Source: a bacterium (GTDB lineage Bacteria; Vulcanimicrobiota; Xenobia; RGZZ01). Taken from it: 6,779 nt of DNA. Where the stretch lies: positions 1 to 6,779 of the forward strand of contig JAJXVI010000137.1 of the NCBI GenBank assembly GCA_021782195.1. The letters run 5' to 3'. The notes under the pieces were generated by a model, which had not been told where the DNA came from, did not search any database, and saw nothing but the letters and a program-made list of their open reading frames with translations. Of this stretch, positions 1 through 5,819 are shown in pieces. The translations under genes and the position numbers were made by a program. The number at the start of each line of letters is the position of its first letter. The first letter of the stretch is position 1.

Positions 1-735
1 GTAGAAAGTATAGTTGCCCGCATACTCTTCCACCACCCCGTCATCAAGCTCGATGATGCGATTCACGACGCGGTCGATGAACATGCGGTCGTGGGAAACC
101 AGCAGCACGCTGCCCTTGAGCTGGGAAAGGTACTGCTCGAGCCATTCCACGGCCTGCAGGTCGAGATGGTTCGTGGGCTCGTCAAGCAACAGCACGGTGG
201 GGGCCGTGAGAAGCAGGCGCGACATGGCGCCGCGCATCTGCCAGCCGCCGCTGAACTCGCGGCAGGGCCGGTCAAGGTCTTCCGGATGAAAACCCATGCC
301 CGCCAGCACCGTGCGAATTCGGGCATCGATGGTGTGCCCCTCCGCGTGGTCGTAGCGGGCCTGCACCTGGCCATAGGTATTGAAACACTCCTGGAGCGCC
401 TCGCCCTGCAAGGTCTCCATCTGCGACTCCAGGTCGCGCATCTGCTCTTCCAGGTCGTAGACCCAGGAAAAGACCGACTTCATCTCGTCGTAGAGGGTGC
501 GCTCCGGGGCCAGTTGCCCCTCCTGTCCCAGGTACCCGATCTCGACGCCCGGACCGTGCGACACCGAGCCTCGGTCGGGGTCCATCAGGCCAGACAGGAT
601 CTTCAGCAGCGTCGTCTTGCCGGTGCCGTTTCGTCCGATAAGCCCCACGCGCTGACCTGGCTTGACCGTGAAGGTGACGTCGGAAAGCACCACCTGCCCT
701 CCGAACGCCTTGTGGATTCCATTTGCCGCAATCAT
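1..735 (-). CDS. ABC-F family ATP-binding protein, N-terminal part (truncated by the left window edge)
   Basis: The frame opens with ATG at 735 and runs to the edge without a stop, giving 245 residues that begin MIAANGIHKAFGG. The first nucleotide-binding domain is complete in its key motifs: Walker A GRNGTGKT (residues 34-41), signature FSGGWQMR (161-168), Walker B with catalytic Glu in VLLLDEPTNHLD (181-192), and the H-switch SHDR (214-217). There are no membrane segments. The helical insertion at about 85-135 between Walker A and signature is the usual 'arm' position of ABC-F proteins. Family members are soluble tandem-ATPase proteins of about 530-650 residues that act on the ribosome in translation or antibiotic resistance. 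The interdomain linker and second ATPase domain, which would separate Uup, YheS or EttA types, are missing here, so I give no subfamily. The gene starts 10 bases after the upstream oxidoreductase stop with no good Shine-Dalgarno, which suggests coupled translation. Confidence 0.93.
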   Translation of the reverse strand, partial: MIAANGIHKAFGGQVVLSDVTFTVKPGQRVGLIGRNGTGKTTLLKILSGLMDPDRGSVSHGPGVEIGYLGQEGQLAPERTLYDEMKSVFSWVYDLEEQMRDLESQMETLQGEALQECFNTYGQVQARYDHAEGHTIDARIRTVLAGMGFHPEDLDRPCREFSGGWQMRGAMSRLLLTAPTVLLLDEPTNHLDLQAVEWLEQYLSQLKGSVLLVSHDRMFIDRVVNRIIELDDGVVEEYAGNYTFY

Positions 736-745
736 CAGAACCCGT

Positions 746-1831
746 TCAGCGCACCAGGGTCGGCTCGTCGGCCGTCTGGAGTTCCAGGCCCAGCGCGGCA
801 AGAAACTCCTCGGCGTTGAACGCGGTGGAAAGCGACTGTACACCGGTGCGCCGAGGACCGTCGATAGCCAGCTTTCGGGCGGCCCACGCGAGCATGGTTG
901 CGGTCGTCGAGAACACGCCCTTGCCCTGCACCACGGCCACCCGCTTGGACTTGTCTCCCTGCATTTCCGCCACGACCACGAACACGCTCGGATCGGAGCC
1001 GGTAGCGCGCACGTCCTCCTTCGCCCAGCGCCCCAACAGCAGGGCACCGACCGAAGCGAGAGGGGTCGCCATCATGGCCGCGTAGCGCCGCAGGGAGCCA
1101 TCAAGAACGCGATAGGTCTCGACGGTCCGGACATCGGGCAGTTGCCGAGGCAGGAGGAACATCTCCCCTCCACTGATCCGGCGCCCTTTCATGGTTCCGC
1201 CGGGCCAGGTGAAGTCGCGCTTCTGCCCCAGGGTGACGGTGCGGGCCCCACGATCCACGAAAGCCTTGCACGGGGCGCACAGGGTTTCGGACATCGACCG
1301 ACGCATCCCGCCGCTATCTGGCAGATCACGATACACGTACAGGACGTGTACCCCCCCCACCGGCTCCCACTTCCGGGCGGCCACGTTCACCATGAGGTCA
1401 ACGAGGCCCGGGTTGACCGCCACTCCGTTTACCACCGCGACACCGGCCTCCGCCGCCGGGGAGGGTCTGGTGCTGCACAGTTCAAGATACGGGAACTCGT
1501 CGCTGGGATCGATCAGATGGGCCTTTGCGTTGATCGCACTGAGCATGAGCGGAACACCCAGCTCCTTGTAGGGCGATGAACAGTTCACCACGACTGCCGC
1601 TCCGTCACACATCACACGCAGTGACTTCGTGTCAGAAACATCGAACGACATGATGTCGATGGGTTGCCGAAAGCGCTTGCCGAGGTCCATCGAGAGACGC
1701 TCAAGGGCGCGCTTCTCACGTCCGGCGATGACGAGGCGAAACTCACCCTGGCCGATAAGCATCTCCAGGATTTTCTCGCTTGTCTGCCGTCCGGTATAAC
1801 CGGTGGCACCGACGACAACAATCTTCTTCAT
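746..1831 (-). CDS. Saccharopine dehydrogenase-like NAD(P)-binding oxidoreductase (trans-acting enoyl reductase type)
   Basis: The protein has 361 residues starting MKKIVVVGATGYTGRQ. GATGYTG (8-14) is a nucleotide-binding loop directly after the first beta strand, as in a Rossmann fold. NCSSPY (83-88), LIDPSDEF (107-113 region) and GVAVNPGLVDLM (136-147) sit where the saccharopine-dehydrogenase-like family has its NC-GP, YxDxxGE and P-G-D segments. The C-terminus, with GVQSLSTAF (330-338) and EEFLAALG, is also family-like. Characterised relatives reduce enoyl groups in trans during lipid assembly in mycobacteria, but many members have no known substrate, so neither lysine metabolism nor a lipid role is established here. 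I chose ATG 1831 because the Rossmann strand begins at once and GGGGGA lies 6 bases upstream. An in-frame GTG/ATG-type start near 1900 would add 23 residues without family character. The gene ends 10 bases before the ABC-F gene, so the two probably share a transcript. An unbroken run of eight G lies in codons 158-161. Confidence 0.88.
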   Translation of the reverse strand: MKKIVVVGATGYTGRQTSEKILEMLIGQGEFRLVIAGREKRALERLSMDLGKRFRQPIDIMSFDVSDTKSLRVMCDGAAVVVNCSSPYKELGVPLMLSAINAKAHLIDPSDEFPYLELCSTRPSPAAEAGVAVVNGVAVNPGLVDLMVNVAARKWEPVGGVHVLYVYRDLPDSGGMRRSMSETLCAPCKAFVDRGARTVTLGQKRDFTWPGGTMKGRRISGGEMFLLPRQLPDVRTVETYRVLDGSLRRYAAMMATPLASVGALLLGRWAKEDVRATGSDPSVFVVVAEMQGDKSKRVAVVQGKGVFSTTATMLAWAARKLAIDGPRRTGVQSLSTAFNAEEFLAALGLELQTADEPTLVR

Positions 1832-1837
1832 AATCCA

Positions 1838-1843
1838 TCCCCC
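1838..1843 (-). promoter_or_regulatory. Ribosome binding site of the saccharopine dehydrogenase-like gene
   Basis: On the minus strand GGGGGA stands 6 bases (TGGATT) before ATG 1831. It is a reasonable Shine-Dalgarno match and decides this start over the longer reading that begins near 1900. Confidence 0.6.
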
Positions 1844-1863
1844 AGGGTGAACTGTAGATACAG

Positions 1864-1881
1864 CCGGCGTTTCCCCGCCGG
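1864..1881. repeat. Perfect 6-bp GC inverted repeat in the leader of the oxidoreductase gene
   Basis: CCGGCG and CGCCGG flank a 6-base loop (TTTCCC on the plus strand, GGGAAA on the minus). It lies 33 bases upstream of the oxidoreductase ATG, so it would fold in that gene's leader if transcription starts further upstream. There is no T-run on either side, so it is not a standard intrinsic terminator. It could be a leader hairpin or chance in GC-rich DNA. Confidence 0.35.
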
Positions 1882-2025
1882 AGATCCCTGGCAGGACCAC
1901 CCATGGCGGAACCGGTCAGCCTGATGGCTGCGCCTGCCGGTCACACGGCAACGCAAAACTCAGCAAGCCAGACTGCGGTTTTTCGAAAAGTGGGCCCGAT
2001 TCCTCCCTACTGACGACATGACAGA

Positions 2026-2058
2026 GGCGGGTCTCTCGTTGAAACGAGAAAACCCGCC
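2026..2058 (-). terminator. Strong hairpin downstream of fadJ, probable terminator of the fadIJ transcript
   Basis: The outer arms GGCGGGT (2026-2032) and ACCCGCC (2052-2058) pair over 7 bp. A small internal loop (C against AA) follows, then an inner stem TCTCGT (2034-2039) with ACGAGA (2044-2049), closed by the 4-base loop TGAA. It starts 35 bases past the fadJ stop on the minus strand, where a terminator would be expected. The tract after it on the minus strand (TCTGTCATGTCG) is only mildly T-rich, so it may act with Rho or protect the mRNA 3' end rather than terminate by itself. No U-tract follows on the plus strand either. Confidence 0.6.
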
Positions 2059-2093
2059 CGCCGGGGCTATCGAGACCCAGGCATCAGGGAGGT

Positions 2094-4292
2094 TCAGCGA
2101 CCGTTGTAGAAGGTACGCCCTTCCTCGGCCATCTTCACCAGGATCCCTGCGGGCTCGAACGAGCGCGAGCACTGCTCCTTGAGTTCGCGCAGGCGTGCCA
2201 CGACCTGGGGAATTCCGACCGTGTCCATGTAGCGGAACGGTCCACCCAGGAACGGCGGGAAGCCGAGTCCGAAGATGGCGCCGATGTCGCCGTCGCGCGG
2301 AGAGAGCAGGATGCCGTCCTCGAGGATCATCGCCGCCTCATTCATGAAGGCATAGGAGAGGCGGTCACTGATGAGCTTCGCGGGAATCTCCCTCCGATCG
2401 CGTCCGTACGGCATCTGATCGTAGACGGTAGGGTCGACTTCCTTCTTCTTCTTCGCATCTTCGTACAGGTAGAAGCCCTGCTTGTTCTTACGGCCCAGAC
2501 GGCCCGAGCCAAACAGCAGGAAAGCCTCGTCCGGCGTCTGCATGCGATTGCCGAAAGCGTCGAGAATCACGTGGATGACCTTGGATGCCACGTCAAAGCC
2601 GACCTCGTCGATCAGCGCCATCGGGCCCACGGGGAAGCCGAAATCGCGCATCGCACGGTCAATCGCCTCGACGGATGCACCCTCCACAAAGACCTTGATC
2701 GTCTCGTTCATCATGGCTGCCAGGGCGCGGGTGGTGTAAAAACCCGGCCCGTCGCGCACCACGATGACCTGCTTGCCCATCTTCTTGCCAATCGCAAGTG
2801 CGGTGGCCACAACGGGGTCCGCCGTCTTGTCGGTAACGATGACCTCGAGCAGTGGCATCTTCTCCACGGGGGAAAAGAAGTGCATCCCCACGACGTTCTG
2901 CGGACGGCTGCTGGCCTGCGCAATCTGGGCGATGGGCAGCGAAGACGTGTTGCTGGCAAAAATCGTGTCGGGTCCGGTTACGGCCTCAACGTCACGCAGG
3001 ACCCGCTGCTTGAGCGAAAGGTCCTCGAAGACCGCTTCGATGAGAAGGTTGCTGGTCCCGAAGCCGGTGTACTGATCGGTGACCGAGAGCAGTCCCATCG
3101 CCATGTCCTTCTGGTATGGGCGAATGTGACGCTTCTTGACCTTGTCCCCAAAGTACTTCGCGGCGTATCCGGCGGCCTTGCTCGCCGACTCCATGTCACG
3201 GTCCTTGACGCGCACGCGCACGCCCTTGTCGGCCAGGAGCGTGGCGATGCCTCCACCCATGAGACCTCCCCCGAGCACGCCAACCTTCTCCACGGGAAGC
3301 GGCGGGACGACGTGGCCCTCGCGATCCTTCCAACCTTCGCCTTTCATGGCGGTAGTGGCAAAGAAGAGGCGCATCAGGTTGCGCGCAACCTCGCTCACAG
3401 CGAGCTGCCCGAAAAAGCGCGACTCGATGTCGAGTCCTTCCTGGAACGCGTGACCGCGACTGTAATAGACGGCCTCCAGTGCCAGGTAGGGCGCCGGATA
3501 GTGCGACCCGACCTTCTTCTGCAGGCTTTTCTTGACCTGACGGTACATCATGGCACGGCCCGGCATGGTCGCCTGAAGCACCAGTTGTCCCACGCTGACG
3601 GCCGGGCGCTTCTCGGAAGCGGGCTGGATGGGAATGTGACCCAGATCCTGCGTAGCGCGCGCCAGCGCGCGGGCAACCTGACATGCGCGCTCGCGCAACA
3701 CTTCACGCGGGACGACCTCGTGTACCAGGCCCATCTTGCGGGCACGGTCGGCACGTACGCGTTTGCCGGTCAGGATCATGTCGAGTGCAGCCTGCATTCC
3801 GACGAGACGCGGCAAACGCTGCGTTCCACCGGCTCCGGGCAGCAGCCCCAGTTGCACTTCTGGAAGCGCGAGTTGCGTGCTCGGGTCGTTCGAAGCGAGA
3901 CGATAGCGGCATGCCAGTGCAACTTCCAGTCCGCCGCCGAGGCACGCGCCGTGGATCGCCACCACGGTGGGCATCGGAAGGTTCTCGAGACGGCACAGCA
4001 ATGCGCTCCCCTCTCGACTGATCCGCTCGCCGTCTTCCGCGGTCCTCACGCGTGCCAGCATCTTCACGTCGGCACCTGCGATGAAGCCGTCCGACTTACC
4101 GCTCAAAAGCACGAGCGCCTTCACATCGGTGCTCGTCTCCAGGCGCTCGATCACCTCCTGCATCTCGGCAGACAGCGCCGCAGACAGGGTGTTGACCTTC
4201 TCACCGGGGGCGTCGATCGTCAGCACGCCCACGCCGTCGGCGCCAATTTCAAGGTTCGTGATGCGGGGAGCCTCTATGGTGTCGGTTGTCAT
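2094..4292 (-). CDS. fadJ: Fatty acid oxidation complex alpha subunit, FadJ type (enoyl-CoA hydratase / 3-hydroxyacyl-CoA dehydrogenase)
   Basis: This bifunctional beta-oxidation enzyme has 732 residues, close to the usual 700-740. The N-terminal crotonase domain (about 10-200) has the oxyanion-hole segment IAGADVKML (71-79) and both catalytic glutamates, E123 in GGGLEVALACR and E145 in LPEVQLGLLPGAGGTQRLPR. The dehydrogenase domain begins with the NAD loop GVLGGGLMGGGIA (338-350). It continues with NTSSLPI (448-454) and the catalytic-His segment HFFSPVEKMPLLEV (471-484). C-terminal DEVGFD, GRKNKQGFYLY and RDGDIGAIFGLGFPPFLGGPFRY (about 667-688) are typical of FadJ. The Asn of the usual GFxxNR is Thr here (GPGFYTTR, 515-522). 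It would work in the cytoplasm on 2-enoyl-CoA and pass 3-ketoacyl-CoA to FadI, encoded 17 bases upstream. I prefer ATG 4292. A TTG at 4313, overlapping the fadI stop, would add 7 residues. Confidence 0.96.
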   Translation of the reverse strand: MTTDTIEAPRITNLEIGADGVGVLTIDAPGEKVNTLSAALSAEMQEVIERLETSTDVKALVLLSGKSDGFIAGADVKMLARVRTAEDGERISREGSALLCRLENLPMPTVVAIHGACLGGGLEVALACRYRLASNDPSTQLALPEVQLGLLPGAGGTQRLPRLVGMQAALDMILTGKRVRADRARKMGLVHEVVPREVLRERACQVARALARATQDLGHIPIQPASEKRPAVSVGQLVLQATMPGRAMMYRQVKKSLQKKVGSHYPAPYLALEAVYYSRGHAFQEGLDIESRFFGQLAVSEVARNLMRLFFATTAMKGEGWKDREGHVVPPLPVEKVGVLGGGLMGGGIATLLADKGVRVRVKDRDMESASKAAGYAAKYFGDKVKKRHIRPYQKDMAMGLLSVTDQYTGFGTSNLLIEAVFEDLSLKQRVLRDVEAVTGPDTIFASNTSSLPIAQIAQASSRPQNVVGMHFFSPVEKMPLLEVIVTDKTADPVVATALAIGKKMGKQVIVVRDGPGFYTTRALAAMMNETIKVFVEGASVEAIDRAMRDFGFPVGPMALIDEVGFDVASKVIHVILDAFGNRMQTPDEAFLLFGSGRLGRKNKQGFYLYEDAKKKKEVDPTVYDQMPYGRDRREIPAKLISDRLSYAFMNEAAMILEDGILLSPRDGDIGAIFGLGFPPFLGGPFRYMDTVGIPQVVARLRELKEQCSRSFEPAGILVKMAEEGRTFYNGR

Positions 4293-4294
4293 TG

Positions 4295-4310
4295 TCCTCG
4301 TATCCTCTCT
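4295..4310 (-). promoter_or_regulatory. Ribosome binding region of fadJ
   Basis: The minus strand reads AGAGAGGA (4310-4303) with 10 bases to ATG 4292, and a second GAGGA (4299-4295) only 2 bases before the ATG. The first has workable spacing for ATG 4292. It lies inside the reading frame if TTG 4313 is the start, so it argues for the ATG. It overlaps the fadI stop, consistent with coupled translation. Confidence 0.5.
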
Positions 4311-5590
4311 CAAGCTCGCTCGATGACCATGGAGACCCCCATTGCGCCGGCCGCGCAGATGGTGATCAGGGCGTGGCGACCCTCACGACGGTCGAGTTCG
4401 CGCGCCGTGGTGAGCAGCATGCGGGCGCCCGTTGCGCCAAACGGGTGACCCAGGGCAATAGACCCGCCGCACACGTTGAAGCGATCCATGTCGACCGCGC
4501 CGATAGCGGCATCTCGTCCCAGTTTCTCACGCGCAAAGCTCGTCGACTCCCAGGCGCGCAGGTTGCAGAGCACCTGCGCGGCAAACGCCTCGTGCATGTC
4601 GATGAGGTCGATGTCGGAGAGCTTGAGGCCGACCTGATCGAGCACCTTTGGCGTGGCGTACGAGGGTCCCATCAACAAACCTTGCTGAGGATCCAGTGCC
4701 GCGTAGGCCCAGCCTTTCAGGTACGCCAGTGGGCGGAAGCCGAGTTCTTTCGCCTTCTCCTCGGTCATGAGGAGCACTGCCGCGGCGCCATCGGTCAGAC
4801 CACTGGAATTTCCGGCGGTAAGCGTACCATACTTGCGATCAAACGAAGGCTTGAGTTTCGAAAGCGCTTCCACGGTGGTATCCGCACGCACGTAGCCGTC
4901 AACAGTGACCGGACGCTGATCCGGCGGTGCGAGGACGGGAGCGATCTCAGCCGTCAGGCGACCATCGCTGATGGCCTGGTGCGCGCGCTGATGGCTCATC
5001 ACCGCGAGACGGTCCTGGTCTTCGCGCGAGATGTTCCACTTGCGCGCCATGTCCTCGGCGTGCTGCCCCATCGTGAGCCCGGTGGAGATCTCGGTCAGTT
5101 CGGGCGCCTGTGGCAACAGATCTTTCTTCGGGTTGACGCGTCCGAGCGCCGCCATGCGCTGCTGCACGGTCTTTGCCTTCTGAAACGCCATGAGCGCCGA
5201 CACGAAGTTCTTGCTGTAAGGAACCGGCACGTTCGAGAGTGACTCGGTGCCGCCCGCGATCACCACGTGATTGCGACCACACAGCATCGACTCGGCGGCC
5301 GAGGTCACGGCCTGCAGGCTCGAAGCACATGCTCGCCCGAGCGTGTAGCCTGGAATGCTCAGGGGCAGTCCGAGCGACATGATGACCTCGCGCGCCACGT
5401 TCGGAGTGCGCGAAGGTGGAAGCACGGACCCCATGACGACCTCGTCGAGATCACGGGGACGCAGGTCGCTGCGCTCGATGAGTTCCTGCACGGCACGGCG
5501 CGCAAGATCGAGCGCCGTCAGGTGATTGTAGTCTGACCACGACTTGACAAAGGGCGTGCGAACCCCGTCAACCAGGGCGATACGCGTCAT
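4310..5590 (-). CDS. fadI: 3-ketoacyl-CoA thiolase, FadI type (acetyl-CoA C-acyltransferase)
   Basis: The protein has 426 residues, the usual thiolase length for the FadI / mitochondrial trifunctional beta class. It cleaves 3-ketoacyl-CoA with CoA to give acetyl-CoA and a shortened acyl-CoA, as the last step of each beta-oxidation round. The N-terminus VDGVRTPF (8-14 region) is typical. The nucleophile is C88 in GRACASSLQAV, followed by AGGTESLSNVPV (112-123). HEAFA (333-337), with His rather than the Asn of many biosynthetic thiolases, marks the FadI/HADHB class. GGSIALGHPFGATGAR (375-390) carries the catalytic H382, and ICAAGAMG (411-418) carries the second cysteine C412. The last loop is CAAGAMG where CAxGGxG is usual, a mild change. 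GAGAGGAG lies 9 bases before ATG 5590. fadJ follows after 17 bases, giving the fadI-fadJ order also seen in Escherichia coli. No regulator gene is visible in the window. Confidence 0.96.
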   Translation of the reverse strand: MTRIALVDGVRTPFVKSWSDYNHLTALDLARRAVQELIERSDLRPRDLDEVVMGSVLPPSRTPNVAREVIMSLGLPLSIPGYTLGRACASSLQAVTSAAESMLCGRNHVVIAGGTESLSNVPVPYSKNFVSALMAFQKAKTVQQRMAALGRVNPKKDLLPQAPELTEISTGLTMGQHAEDMARKWNISREDQDRLAVMSHQRAHQAISDGRLTAEIAPVLAPPDQRPVTVDGYVRADTTVEALSKLKPSFDRKYGTLTAGNSSGLTDGAAAVLLMTEEKAKELGFRPLAYLKGWAYAALDPQQGLLMGPSYATPKVLDQVGLKLSDIDLIDMHEAFAAQVLCNLRAWESTSFAREKLGRDAAIGAVDMDRFNVCGGSIALGHPFGATGARMLLTTARELDRREGRHALITICAAGAMGVSMVIERA

Positions 5591-5817
5591 TGATTAAGAC
5601 TCCTCTCAAGAGCGCCCGACTCGCCGCGCTCGCGCAGCGTGGGCAACATGGCCACACGCCTGCCGCAGTCGGTCGGAGAGGTGCGGTTGTTGCGCGCTTG
5701 CAGCGGATGTTCCGACACTGTGCAGGGGTCCCGGCCAGGGCGCGACAGTATTCTTCGGGATGCTACCCCCTCCTGCGCCAGACACTGAAAATCACTCAGT
5801 CGAGGGAACTGCCTCCC
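5591..5817. other. Intergenic region between the STT3 gene and fadI (leader of fadI)
   Basis: This 227-base gap has no convincing ORF with gene-like properties. At its left end is the fadI ribosome binding site (GAGAGGAG, 5607-5600 on the minus strand, 9 bases from the ATG). At its right end are two small hairpins that adjoin the STT3 stop. I searched the minus strand for paired -35 and -10 hexamers and for FadR/PsrA-like palindromes and found none I would defend, so the fadIJ promoter is presumably here but not identified. Confidence 0.5.
5600..5607 (-). promoter_or_regulatory. Ribosome binding site of fadI
   Basis: GAGAGGAG on the minus strand, with the core AGGAG ending 9 bases before ATG 5590, is the best Shine-Dalgarno match in the window. 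It supports that start, which also fits the N-terminus of the thiolase family. Confidence 0.75.
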
Positions 5818-5819
5818 TC
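5784..5819 (-). terminator. Two small tandem hairpins at the end of the STT3 gene (weak terminator candidate)
   Basis: Stem one is GAGGGA (5802-5807) with TCCCTC (5814-5819) around a 6-base loop; it overlaps the STT3 stop codon at 5818-5820. Stem two is ACTGA (5784-5788) with TCAGT (5796-5800), and its loop on the minus strand is GTGATTT. Stems are short (6 and 5 bp) and no clean T-run follows. Position favours a 3'-end role, but chance is quite possible. Confidence 0.35.

Noticed and set aside
91..1579. Two long plus-strand frames (91-819 and 662-1579) across the ABC-F and oxidoreductase genes
   Set aside because: Both are in the same antisense register as the real genes and are explained by the rarity of TTA, CTA and TCA codons. 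The products look like compositional noise.
1935..1950. Small inverted repeat TGCCG/CGGCA in the gap before the oxidoreductase gene, considered as an operator
   Set aside because: Only 5 bp per arm, with no adjacent promoter hexamers that I can defend.
1960..2172. A 70-codon minus-strand frame covering the gap after fadJ
   Set aside because: It overlaps the fadJ end in another frame and spans the terminator hairpin. It has no recognisable features.
2571..4448. A 625-codon open frame on the plus strand across fadJ
   Set aside because: Its codons lie in exact register opposite the fadJ codons, so its stops would need TTA, CTA or TCA in fadJ. Those codons are avoided in this GC-rich gene (none in codons 1-574). 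The protein has no family character.
3901..4512. The 12-mer CGATAGCGGCAT occurring at 3901 and 4501, exactly 600 bases apart
   Set aside because: The copies lie in two unrelated coding sequences, in different contexts and with no flanking similarity. One exact 12-mer pair is not strong evidence in a biased sequence of this size.
4286..5242. A 318-codon plus-strand frame across fadI
   Set aside because: Same-register antisense shadow; it ends exactly where fadI uses a TCA serine codon (5240-5242).
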